In this document: piece after piece, positions 25,171 through 36,783 of the stretch | How the letters are laid out: each line of letters begins with the position of its first letter | How positions within the stretch are numbered: position 1 is the first letter of the stretch | NCBI GenBank assembly: GCA_932294295.1 | Contig: OW028573.1 | Span: 4,134,001 to 4,198,000, forward strand | Source of the DNA: Alitta virens | Lineage: Eukaryota; Annelida; Polychaeta; Phyllodocida; Nereididae | DNA length: 64,000 bases | Direction: 5' to 3' | The notes under the pieces: model-generated | The model's input: the letters and a program-made list of their open reading frames with translations, nothing else | Told to the model about the DNA's origin: nothing | Database searches by the model: none | Made by a program: the position numbers and the translations under genes

Positions 25171-26509
25171 TTGAAATGAGGGAGAGGGGGTTGCTGAAAA
25201 GGACCTGCAATGCGACCAAGTGCAAGTTCTCATGTTATTTTACTTCGGACGACATCCGGATGGGCTTACCATTGTGCAGGGATGGCTGGCGAAATGCTCG
25301 AAGTTCGAGGTCCTGTCGTACCTCATCCCAACTGCACATTGTGAACTCCCTGTCTGTTCTGTACTGGGTATCGTACCAGCACCAGTAGGCACCATTGGCC
25401 ATGACGTAAAAGGAAAAAGGAACCCTGTAGTTCCTGTAAAGAAAAATACCCTAATTTTTGAAGCTGTAGCAGTTGTGGGATAATTTTCTCAGACGGAAAT
25501 AGCTTTGCTTGTGAAAAATCTGAGTTGGTGAATCACCTGTGGCTGACATTGCACACTCGTCAGTCAAGACTTATGATTAAGATGATGGTGGTGTGCCAAA
25601 TGAACAACCTGTTAAAAGTGCTCGACGGATGACTTAGACACCAGCTGTGAAGAAAGCACGAAAAGCTGTTAAAAATACATTTATCTATTGACAACGTTGT
25701 GGTTGGGAAAGTGCTCATTTTATAATAATGAATAGAGATCTCGCAAGGCAGACTTTTTTGCATACCAGAATTTACGCACAGAGACCATGTTTTTGGATAG
25801 TAATAAAAAAACTCTCCTCATTATGAAACGACGAAATGGGATCATTAAATCCCCCTTATCACTGCATACTTTCAAATATGATGGAACTGAGCAAAGGACA
25901 AGGCACGTCATCTGGATGTTGTCATGAAGTCATATTAACAAAACGTCTCTAAAATGTCTTACAAACGCTTTCGTCACCAAAACCAATGTCTCCATCACCA
26001 AAACGTATGGTTCAGGTCTATCGCGCTAAAACACTTTACAACAGGTGATTTCCCCCTGCCAATGTTATTGTTGTGTTGGATGTTAGCCAAGTTCAGCTGC
26101 AGGGTCTTTCTGCCCTGATCGCACTCCGTAGCTGTCTTGGATTGTTTTTTATGTATTTTAACAAAGAAGATATTTGGGATAGGATTTCTATTGATTGGCT
26201 ATGAGTTAATTGGCTATTAACATAGACTCCTTCAATGTAACGTATTAATGACTTCAAAAGTAGCAAAAACAAAATCAGATATCACTGTTATATCAATAGA
26301 TTGTTTATTTATTATTACATAAATTTATGATAAATCAAATTTACCATACGTCCATATGGTGGCAGATGCCTAATAAATATACACCAGTTGTAAAAAACAG
26401 AAAACATCGATTTAAGTTTTCATTAATAAGATGACAAGCAATAACCACAATAAAAAATCTTGAGCATATATATTCATAAAATAAATTGGAAAGAGTGCTA
26501 GAGGTTATT

Positions 26510-29500
26510 TTACAATTCATATACTGGAAATCTTGAACTGTTTGGCTGCAGTAGATCAGCCAAGAAGTATATAGTTCCTGCCAGCCCTGTTAAAAAAATA
26601 TATATATATAAGTTTTAAAATAGCTTTTTTACTTTATTTATAAATTCTTTTTTTCAAGATACTTTTTTAATAGTTTACTTCTAAAAAAAAGTAGCATTTA
26701 TCACGTTGACATTGCTGAAACCTTGCAGTGGAGATTGAAGGTTTACAGTGGCCATGTTATTAATTTTGTGACCAATTGGAAGTTAAACAAGTTACTTTTT
26801 CCGTCAAAATCTTTAACTTTTTTTGCCCAGTGGCGATACTTTTTTTTTGGAAATCTGCTGTGGCAGCACTGCAATTGTCAAAATGAAAAAGAAAAAATGT
26901 TTTACGTACCTTCAAAAAGAGAAAATGGACGATCAGGGGTTCGACAATCATATGCATGCTCACCATAATCACAGCACCAATCTGCAAACTGTGATAAACA
27001 ATGTGTTAACAACAAAAATAGTATCTTCCAAAGGATATAAAAAGTCAAATCAAATATATAATATTACTGAAAAGCATACAAGTTCACCTTTAAGGCTCTG
27101 TGCAAGTACTTCAAATCCCCAGTCAGTCTGTAAAGGGCCAAAAAGGCATAAGCATTGCCAGAAACTCCATGGCAAATGCCGTAACCTTTTTTCAGGAGAC
27201 CACGACTCCAAATTACCTCACCACATGATAATGCTTCTGACTTGTATTTTTCATCCTTAAAAACCTGTTAAAACAAAGAGCAGTTTGTTAAGTTTTCATT
27301 AAGTTAATTAAATATCAAAATATAGAGAAAGCAAACCAAGAACAAATTGACATGGTTGACACATGATCTTACTTTATATGCCAGGATGAAAGTGTAAATC
27401 CACCCAGGTGCTCCATGACACCAGTGAATCAATTTATCTCCAGTTGCACTCCCGATTGATGAAGGGTAGTTACCAGATGGAAATTTATGTGTCATTAAAA
27501 TGTCCAAGGACGGTCGGACTAGCTTTTCTAGGTATGAAGAATATGTCCCGTTCATCTCATGAGCCTGAAAATAGTTTTCTAATGCAGGTTTTTATGAGTC
27601 TGATCATTGATGAACATTATTTAAACAACTGGTGACTTGCTGCATATATAGTTTTGTAATTCTTCTCCATTCAAAATTTGTGTAGAAAAACCTACAGAGA
27701 AATGTATGAATTATGATAGGCATATTATAAAGCCAGCTAGCTAGTACATATATTCATAGCCTTACAAGGATCAAAATGTATATAATTCCAGCGAGGCCAT
27801 GAGCAGCGCCCATGTATTTCTTCTCATGCCATTCATACTGCAATGGTTGGTGAGACCCCTCTGCCGATGACAACCTTTGACCCGATTCAATAACAGCACT
27901 GTACACCTGAAATGTATATATAATATGGTTGCCCTAGGTGTTACACATTTTACCTCACAATTATAAGTAGATATTAGCGCGGTGTGGCTCATATACAATA
28001 GCTAACCGTTTTACATGAGGATTTATACCACGACATACAAAATGCTAAACTGCACTGGTGAGTGCATGGTACAAAACATACAGGTACCATGAGAGAATGA
28101 TTCCAAATAGATTACAAGTGTAAGTTTACAACTATTTCAACTTACCTTACTTATGAGATCACTGTCGATAGCCTCCTTGCCAAGATGGTGTTGAATATAG
28201 AGCAAACTAAATAGATAACCGACTCGACCATAGAGGAATTCATCAGGGATGCTCTTGCTGTGGATGACATCATCAGCTCTCGAACACAGTCTGTGTTAAT
28301 ATACATGTAATAATAAAATTTGAAAGCAAAAAAAAAGTCTTCTCATTAGTAATCACAGCTTAAGGGGTGTTCACACTGTCACGTATAAGACCTACGTATG
28401 ACCATGTATGGCACAAATGGACTATACGTGCTCACTTGCTGGTATGTTAATCTCGTATAAATGCTTTCCACGAGCGTACCTGAGGCAGTGGTAGATTGCT
28501 CGGCGGATGTCCGTCGACCTCTCAGCCAATGTCTCTCGCCGAACGTCCGTCAAACGCTTGCCAAACGTTCATCACCAAGCATACGTGAGGCATACATGAG
28601 GCATACATGAAGCATACATGAGGCATACATGAGGCATACATGAGGCACTCGTAAGCAGTCGTAGATTGCTCATAGATTGCTCATAGATTGCTCATAGATT
28701 GCTCATAGATCGACCATAGATCGCTCATAGATCGCTCATAGATCACCTGTGCGAGTAGTTCAAGGATGAGCAGATGAGCAAGGATGGGCACGGAAGACGA
28801 CAGGTGGACGACGGACGCCAAGCGTTTTACAAGCATTTTATGAGTGGACGTGAGTGGATGGGGAGTACATACGGATGGACAGTGGCTACGTATGGCTACA
28901 TATGGCTACGTATTGCTACGTTTGGCTACATATGGCTACGTATGGCCAAGAAAGAACGTACATAGAATGTTGTAGAACGTACGTAGAACGTATGTATAAC
29001 GTACGTAGAACATCTACGTGACAGTATGAACACCCCTTTACCTTTCCAATGCCTTCTTGGCTTCTGGTTTTTTGCCCAGCTTATCATAAATAACAGTGGC
29101 TGTTGCTAATGGCCCCGCATCTCCTCCCAGGAAAGACAGCTTCCTTCTTTTTAGATGCTTTAATGAAGGCTCAGTCAATGCTAAAGCCTGCTTCAGGTAG
29201 GTCTGTGACTTGTCTGGGAATACTTCACTTAGTTTCACATACAGCAGAGCAATACCTGAAGGACACATATAAATCAGTAACACTTTCATTCAATCACGTA
29301 CACTGTCAAGAGCATGCACATGAATATGAACACATAAAAATGTATAAGTTGGAATCAGGGGTGACTATAATGACAATGTATATAACCTGTTATTCCAGTA
29401 TAGACAGTGTAGTCACTCCAATCCAAATCAGATTCAAATGCATCTTCCAAGCTTGTTAATTTTTCATTTATACATTCAGTTATTTTCTGAGCAATGTTGT

Positions 29501-29729
29501 CATTTAGCTGGAAAATAAGGCACAAGTTACTATATGCAAAGAATTAAGGAATAAAGAATACTTTACTCTTTAGTTCGTAAAACACATAATTATATAGCAT
29601 GGATTTACACACACAACTATTACAAGGTAAAGTGACATTGCATTTGAGAAAATATACCTTTCCATTGTCCTGAATCATTGGTTCATTGTTGTAGTCTTGG
29701 AATAAATTGTCAAATGCCCTGTCACTCAT
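26510..29729 (-). CDS. LANCL1: LanC-like protein (LANCL), 9 exons
   Basis: Homologue of animal LanC-like proteins: zinc- and glutathione-binding proteins with a double alpha-helical barrel, related to bacterial lanthionine cyclases. Coding exons (minus): 29658-29729, 29387-29507, 29042-29255, 28146-28290, 27766-27906, 27373-27564, 27088-27264, 26910-26988, 26510-26586. They total 1,218 nt and 405 residues with consistent phases and GT-AG introns; human LANCL1 has 399. The zinc ligands are present: C280 in HWCHGAPG and C326-H327 in GICHGVSGN. Family motifs FLGGDAGPLA, YMGAAHGLAGI and the C-terminal GLAGTIYFLADLL are intact. The ATG at 29729 opens MSDRAFDNLFQDYN, resembling the vertebrate N-terminus. 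The gene is divergent from TMEM106. Whether it is orthologous to LANCL1, 2 or 3 cannot be decided here. A MITE occupies intron 3. Confidence 0.95.
28363..29037. mobile_element. Harbinger-like MITE in LANCL intron 3
   Basis: This 675-bp element is flanked by TTA on both sides (28360-28362 and 29038-29040). Its inverted termini are AGGGGTGTTCACACTGTCAC and the mirror image ending GTGACAGTATGAACACCCCT. A 3-bp TTA duplication is typical of PIF/Harbinger elements. Inside are three minisatellites: 11-bp AGGCATACATG units (about 28569-28645), 11-bp TCATAGATTGC units (about 28667-28745) and 10-bp TGGCTACGTA units (about 28880-28945). It has no coding capacity. Its right end abuts the exon 3 splice donor. 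Confidence 0.85.
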
Positions 29730-29933
29730 ATTTGGGGTTTGGATCCTTCGACTGGAGACTATCTACAACCCATGCTGCGCAGATCCCATGAAGGTGAAGG
29801 CCGCAGCCACCTAGCGGATTATTTCAACATTATCCAGTCAAACATCATGTGAGGATGAGAGAGGGTAGCAAGCTGAGTTATTCTTCAATGTTTTAGACTT
29901 TTAGTGAAACTGATACAGAGACAGTAGGACAAA
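29730..29933. promoter_or_regulatory. Shared promoter region of LANCL and TMEM106
   Basis: Only 204 bp separate the two divergent start codons, so both promoters and 5' UTRs must lie in or overlap this segment unless an upstream non-coding exon exists. No TATA box is evident. A CATGCTGCGCAG motif near 29772 resembles an NRF1 half-site. That assignment is tentative. Confidence 0.6.
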
Positions 29934-32900
29934 ATGTCAGACAGACTCTTAGGAGAAATGGTTCCCCCAGGAAGGTCTACACCTCCTGCAACGCCAGGGC
30001 ATGGCGAGCAATCGTACGAAGAGTTCTTTCAGGGTACCGTTCCATGTCCGACTTGCAGAGGACTCGGTCGGATCTCCAAAGGTATATATCTACGAGTAAC
30101 AAAACAGAATCATGATAATGGCTGTGGTGTTAGCATCAATACGTTTAGACTCTTGCCAAGAGATTTCTTGATACTAATATGTGCACTGCAGGACATTTTG
30201 TTGGTTACATCACTTGCCTGACAATGATGACATGGTCATGGGCCAGAGACTTTACCAAAATTACACAATTCATCAATTCTGCGTATGGAAATTAGACAGT
30301 GCAACTGTACTTAATCGTTACATAAGAGATAAGAAAACCATAAAGGGCTCAGAAATTGTCAGGCTTTCTATAATTTATTCTACAATGTATAATATATATG
30401 CATAATGGACTATTTTTATTAAAGTATTTAATGAATTTTAGGTCACGATGGGTCACTATATTTCCAAAATATTTTATTTTACCTTAATTTACACTTGAAT
30501 GATCGTCAATTCATCACCACTAAAAAATAATTAATATAACGGCCTCTCAATCAGACATCTCAAATTTTCGAAATACGGACACCCAAAATGTCGGAGAAGA
30601 GATTGCCACGCAAGAAACAGAACCAACCACAATTCATAGTGAATAGCTGAGTGGCTGGTATCCAACATCAATAGGGGAGTCGAAAGCTTAATGACATTCT
30701 GGGACTGATCCAAATTTTCTGACAGACCGCGCACAGTGGAAGATAAAAGTGACCTATCATTGTTTTCATTCATAGTGTTTTAGATCCGCCCTTAATAGAG
30801 AGATAAAGTAACAGAGCCTACAGAGGGCACTATGACCGTAGCACACAAAAAGACAATAAGATGACATCACTATACACCATTGTAGCATGGATGACATCAT
30901 AATATAGACGACGTCATTAAACTATACTTATCTGTTAAGTGGTGTCCTCTTGTGGTACTTTTTCTCCCCATTGAACATGACTGTTGCGCAACTTTGCTCT
31001 CGGTCACTGCATGTACATTGTACACTTGGCGACATTGAGAGCTGTTGAGATTCGCCACAACATCTAAATTTCGTCACCCCCCGAAAACATGGGTGTATCG
31101 CAGGCGTCAACCGAAAATTTTAGCATTTAACGAAACAGAATACCATATAACAGAGAAGGTTGCACGCTCCACTGTTAATGTTCAAATCATTCAACTGTCC
31201 AGAATGACCTGACTTGGATTTGCATTTATTACAACTGCGTGTACATGATGTATTTTCTCTCTAATGTACGCACCGGTCTTCATTCAGGTGTTAATCAGTG
31301 TTATTATATTGTCAAACTATTGATAGTTAATCAGAGGCTCTTTCTTGGGCAGTTTAGTGTTCCCATGGCAGTGCAGCCACATCTGGTATACATGTTCCTT
31401 CGTATCACTGGTATAATATTCAATGTAGTTCAATGATTAAAATTGCTGGTTGACACCAGTGCATGATTATACACATTGCAAGACTTGCAAGTTCAATTAT
31501 TAGATAGTCACATAATAGGTGTTTATTGCAGTTTACTTCACATGTTAAATTTTGATGCATGGTGAATGTCAAATTGTCAATGTCTCCAAGTGTATCTTTT
31601 AGGGGATACCACACTTGTACCATATTATGCATATAACTTCTTTAGTGGAAGAAATCCAGAGTCTTTATTCATTTACACTTACTTTAGTTGAATAAAGAAG
31701 ATGTGTAATTAAGGCTAAGAATGTTTTCACAATTTCTAAGCCTTTTTATACCACTTATCTTGGTCATGTGAAAGTAATTTATGATATGTATGATGTTACA
31801 ATGTGTCATAAAATTCACATGATAACACACTTATGCTTATTTGGTGGGAGTTGCTCCTTCGGTGTGAGAATTAGTCCCCAAGCCTGGTCACTTCTGCTAT
31901 GTCACGTTCAAAGTTGTTGTGGACGTTAATCGGTGTTATAATATTGTCAAATTATCACTTAACCTTCATGTAAATTTTGTAGTTTTAAGTAACTGATTGT
32001 GTACATTTTGTATTTATCAACACCTTCACTCGGCGACAGTGAAATTCGCCACGACAACGAGATTCGCCACCCCCCTAAAACACTATTACACACCACTGTG
32101 CAAGTTCATGATTTGTTACAAAACTAATTGTTTATATCATTGCCAGTATTCTATAGCTCTGACAGCCATCTAATAAGTGTTTATTGCAGTGGCAAATTTC
32201 ACTGTCGCCGAGTGTAATACACTTGAAGTATATAATTTTGTCACTATGGGTTTTGACTTTAAAAAAATCATAAATAATAACTATAAATGTATAACTGGGA
32301 CAACAAGCAGGATTTTGTCTACATCGTATAGGCTGCTTTTGTGATCTGATGTATTGCTCCAGAATTTTCCCAATTATTGTCATGGGTCTATTTTGATGTT
32401 TTAAAAATGTAGGTGGTCCTAACATGGCTGCTTTGATGTTGTTGTACTTGTTTGACACAACTATGTTGATCAATTATGCTATTGTATCAATTATGCTATT
32501 GTTGAGTATACGTGATGTTAATAGTTATTTATATTTCCTACCATATGGTGCATTGAATGAACTGGCCCATACAGTAAATTGCACTAACTTGAAAGAATTT
32601 ATGAATTATTAACACAAAAAGGTCAGCCAATATTTGCATGTGTTTAATAAGAACTTTATAGACTATTTACTGTCAGCTTTGATTAGTTCTAAAGACAGGC
32701 TGAGAAGAAATCCTGTCAACTGGTCAAAGCACCAATGCATACATTTTTAACTGCAATGCATTGCATAGCTGCAAAATCATTTAAGTGTGACCTCAGAAAA
32801 TTTCATTCACTTTTTTCAAGCCATTATTTGGGTGAAAATAATTTTTTGACAACTGAAATATGAATTAGCCAGATTAGATTTATCTGTAAAACAGTTAGTT

Positions 32901-35900
32901 CAGATGCTGTTAGTCATACATGTGAAGTATTGTACATACAAGGAGAAAATAAATACTACCAGAGCAGAAGTGTAGACCTTTGACCATACTTGGCAATGAA
33001 GTTTGCTCATTGGTGTGTTTTTGTACAACATACATACATGTGTAATTTCACAGCTCTATATTGCGCAGTGCACATTTAAGTTGCTTTGATCATTGTTTGG
33101 TTTCCATATCATTTTATCAATAAAATCAATAGCACTTGCATGTTTGAGAGTCATTTCAGTTATCTAAGTGGAATTGTAACCAATTATGACTCATTGACTT
33201 GTTGCCAGCTATCTGATAATAACGTGAAGTTAATACAAGATATGGCGGCCCATGAGTTGGACTGATGAAATCAATGTTGGTTTTATGTATTGATACTGAT
33301 TAATCCACTAGGATTAATCAAAGATAGTATAATAAATATGTACTATCTTAAGTTTCATTTCGTTGTTACTCCAATGTGCAAAAATTATGAAGCTAAAGTG
33401 TGGCATGTCCCGAGCAGTGACCTTTATAATATGATAATATAATAATAATAAATCTTTATTTACCATATTGATATACACAAAAAGTAGAATGAAAAAATAA
33501 TATATGCTAAGAAGTAAAGCTGATTTTAATATGTATACCTTGTCCTTATATAACTACATTGTATAGATCTACATTTGTTTTCCTAATTTTTTTTTCATAT
33601 CTTGTCTCTGATAATGCTAGTCTGGATTTAATGACCAGTGTTCTTGTTTGTTGCAACATAAAAGATATAATTTTCATATTCATGATTTCCCAATGTGTTG
33701 CATTTTTATTGCACGACTATCGAGTGGTAAAGCAACACCTGCCGATTACTAACAATCTGTGTGTTTACTTATGTTTCCCTGTGTAACGACACAAAAAATT
33801 AGATTTAAATTGGCTGACACGGTGTCAATACATCAGAAATAGATTATAATGAATTTATTTTGTACAGCTGTGAAAATAGGTCATCATTGTCATGTAATGC
33901 TTTGTCTTTTTTCTCATGTCTTTGGATCAGTTGAAATTTAATAAAACTGTTATTCAAGATCTTGCACAGCTTAAATCTATGTGCTTTCTAATTGTCAGCT
34001 TGCAGAAGGATTGCATGTCATATAATGTGGTGACCACCATTTTTGATGTTAATGTCATTGAACAATGTTGAAAGTCATCTTTTAATGTCCTTGAAAACCT
34101 AAATCATTCAAATTTAGTTAGTTGGTCAATGGCACAGAAAGTCACATTTTTAGCAAGTCAGGTGAAATACATCATAGCGTCCAAAATACAGACATGTTAA
34201 ATAAGTATTTGAGGGTTATCTGTAGTATTCTGTGCTATATTTATTGAAAAACAGGTGGCCCTGTGAACCATGAAGCACATACAATGAATGTCTTATACAC
34301 ACTGCTGAACATTTATGTTTTGATACAAATGTATATTTGCATAAAGCCTCCCAAAGCGTGATATCGTCTATTTTCATTGTGTCTATTGTAATTATGACAA
34401 TTGCGCTGTGGCTGTATTAACAATGTATGTAGTAGTCAAACAGTGCTACAAATGATTCTTTTATTTTCATCACATTTTTCCCCTATGAGTATTATATTTA
34501 CGGTTATTTCGAAATAAGTAGGCGCTGCAACAAATGCATAACTTGTTTGAGAAACAGAATGCGTAAACAGATGGATTATGTTTTCTCAGGTAAAAAACTT
34601 TAGGTGGTAACTAGTTATAGCACTGTCTGACGTGTCAAATAACGTCACTGAGTATTTATTGAAAGTAAGAAAACTGGGGTTGTATCATAAGTGATGCACT
34701 TTGGCATTAATATTATGGTAATTGATCTGATACAATGGTTGAAGCCTTGAATAATGTGTATAACGTTTATTTTATCATTCAGTAATGAGCTAACATGGTT
34801 GAATTTCTTTTCCAGAGCAACAAAATACTATGGTTGCCCTCATACCATTGTCAGACAAGCGACTGAAACCCAGAAGAACGTCAGTATAATTATATTTTTA
34901 ACCGTTCAAATTTTTTAAAATCAGTGTCACTTATATAATATTGTTGCATAGAATTGTTAATGATCCTCCGCACCATCATGACACAGAATCTTCTTCTTTT
35001 TTTGCAGAACTCTGTATGTTGGGATTGCCATTCTTGTATGTCTATTCATCGGAGCCATGTTAATGTTTTTCTTGCTTCCAAGATCTGTCAGCCTGTCTAG
35101 TTCTCGTGAAAAGCTAAATCCCATCAATACAGTGGTAGACAAACAACAGCAGTATGTTTTCTTAACGATTCGGGTAAGTGTGTGACTGTGTTTTGAAATT
35201 AATGATTAACGCTATGTATGTATTAATAGCACCTGAAATGATGTGTAACTGGCATGCAAAACATCGCCCCAGGGCTAGAAACTTGCATGCTGTTTTGGTA
35301 ACTTGTATGACTTGCTGAGGCAGGATAAAATTGTGAAGGCTTTAAAGTTCCTTTTGGTTATACCTGTTTTAAATGTTACGGTGTGTAGCTGAAGTAAATG
35401 CCGAGAACCTATTTTCGCAAATTTTCATTATTTTTAGACTTAGTTTCCAAATTTGTCAGCTACTTGTTGTGTCTGATGTGATTAACCAAGCAAAGCTTTT
35501 CATGCCATTGACAAGCTTGTTTCAGCCTTGTTCGATGTCTTCAAACTAATTATAGTTTGACAAATCACAACCATATGGCAAATTAAAACCAATCAAAACG
35601 TTTCTGTCTATTGTGTTATTAACTCTCTAGTCATGCAATTTAAAAAGAAATGTTCTTGCTATTTCAGAATGCATACAATATCACAAATAACAATTATTTT
35701 GGCGTCACTGTGTCTGATCTAAGAGTCACAGTCCTGTTCGACACTAAAGTGATGGGTGAAGCGGAAAATGCGACAAAGGTGACAGTGCCTATGAGAACAT
35801 ACAGAACTCATTACATTGAGCTTAATGTTACATTTTCTGGAGATGAAGGTTATATTGCGTAAGTATGCTGTGTGTACGTTTTAATGTAATTGCTGTTAAA

Positions 35901-36304
35901 ATATCAGTCACATTTGATTCCTAAACCAATTTAGCAAATAGTTTACATTCATGGATTAACAATTATCAGTGATTATCCTCTTAAAAGAAAATTGAAAGAT
36001 GCATCTCAATAGTCACAAAAGTCAATTGTCTTCTATTCAGATTTTACTGCAGTGATACATCAAAGTTTGGCCACACTTTATTGATGCCTTTTGAGTGAGT
36101 ATTAACATATTTTATGTGTCCAGCAGTTGTCAAGCTGTTGCACATTTGATAAGCCATGACTGATAACAATGGACAGGTTGTTAATCAATACCTTTGCCAA
36201 TTTTCAGGAGTGTGGTGAAGACCAACTATTTAGGTCATACAGAGGAAGTAACCTTGACGACATACCAGCATGTCAAATGTTCCAAGGGAAAAAATGATGG
36301 GTGA
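29934..36304 (+). CDS. TMEM106: TMEM106 family lysosomal membrane protein, 6 exons
   Basis: Type II single-pass late-endosome/lysosome protein of the TMEM106 family. Exons: 29934-30081, 34816-34879, 35008-35173, 35668-35858, 36041-36094, 36208-36304, giving 720 nt and 239 residues with consistent phases. The cytosolic part has the CPTC zinc/dimer motif (C38, C41), then VALIPLSDKRLKPRRT before a transmembrane helix at about residues 72-95. The lumenal domain keeps NITNNNYF, and N-X-T sequons fall at about 130, 160 and 179. C193 and C232 match the TMEM106B lumenal disulfide in spacing (39 residues). It is shorter than human TMEM106B (274), mainly at the N-terminus. Intron 1 is 4.7 kb and filled with repeats. 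A candidate AATAAA lies at 36778. A, B or C orthology is not resolved. Confidence 0.94.
30531..30773 (-). CDS. Possible small intronic gene, 80 codons
   Basis: I do not recognise this protein. It is a single frame on the minus strand inside TMEM106 intron 1, starting from an ATG with A at -3 (CACTATGA). The first part is polar (MNENNDRSLLSSTVRGLSEN). The middle has an aromatic-rich hydrophobic stretch (YELWLVLFLAWQSLLRHFG) that could be a membrane helix or amphipathic segment. The sequence is not low-complexity and the upstream DNA carries three ATF/CREB-like motifs, so it may be a real single-exon gene or an uncharacterised small transmembrane protein. It could equally be chance. Confidence 0.35.
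   Translation of the reverse strand: MNENNDRSLLSSTVRGLSENLDQSQNVIKLSTPLLMLDTSHSAIHYELWLVLFLAWQSLLRHFGCPYFENLRCLIERPLY
30862..30916 (-). promoter_or_regulatory. Cluster of CRE/ATF-like sites
   Basis: TGACATCA occurs at 30862-30869 and 30892-30899, and CGACGTCA at 30909-30916. This is about 90-145 bp upstream of the ATG of the 80-codon frame on the minus strand. The clustering is seen directly; transcription factor binding is inferred. Confidence 0.3.
31280..32240. repeat. Two diverged copies of an intronic repeat
   Basis: The segments at about 31280-31610 and 31913-32240 share ordered matches: a GTTAATC(A/G)GTGTTAT motif followed by ATATTGTCAAA, a CTTGCAAG/GTGCAAGTTCA-like piece, and AATA(G/A)GTGTTTATTGCAGT. 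They lie in TMEM106 intron 1 and have no coding content. A half-copy (GGCGACATTGAGAGC, then GATTCGCCAC) is also present near 31020-31065. Confidence 0.5.
32027..32214. mobile_element. MITE-like foldback, 188 bp
   Basis: The segment starts CACTCGGCGACAGTGAAATT and ends AATTTCACTGTCGCCGAGTG. These 20-bp ends are exact inverted copies and extend a few bases further inward (CGCCAC versus GTGGCA). No clear target duplication was found. It lies in TMEM106 intron 1. Confidence 0.75.
33787..34815. other. Remainder of TMEM106 intron 1
   Basis: AT-rich intronic DNA leading to the acceptor at 34814-34815. No other gene or repeat was recognised here. The stretch at 32600-33786 likewise holds only AT-rich sequence, with an (AAT)-rich tract near 33425-33450. 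Confidence 0.5.
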
Positions 36305-36777
36305 GGAGATGCATAGATCTTAGCGTGTGATGAACTGTTTTTTTGACAATTCAACAATTAATGCATCTGGCACGTTTTGTAAATGTTGTATTCAAGCCTC
36401 CATGACACAGAAAGTTATGAGGAGTTTTACCCTATAAGTATTATATTCAATGACTGCATAAAGTATCCATTTACTCTGTAAAATTAATTTATGGACAGTC
36501 AGTAACATGCTGTAGTTTTGAAAAGAGTGGATGCAACATGATGCCCCCGAGTTTGGATTAAACATGAATGGTTGGTGGTACACTTGAAATGGCCTGTCGC
36601 AAAATGTAGTCTTGTATCACAACTAGTTTGTATAGGGGCAGTGCTCATCGCATATGGGCAATATTCTATTGAATGTGGGCAGTACTCATTGAATGTGCAT
36701 TGTGCAGCATAGAGTTAGCCAAGGTCAGACAAGGCCAACTCAGACCCACCTGTTAGTAGCAACTATGTTGATTTAAA

Positions 36778-36783
36778 AATAAA
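36778..36783 (+). terminator. Candidate TMEM106 polyadenylation signal
   Basis: AATAAA, 474 bp after the TMEM106 stop codon. It would give a 3' UTR of about 490 nt. The motif is common by chance in AT-rich DNA, so this is tentative. Confidence 0.35.

Noticed and set aside
28774..28965. 63-codon frame with GYIWLR repeats
   Set aside because: Translation of the 10-bp minisatellite inside the MITE in LANCL intron 3.
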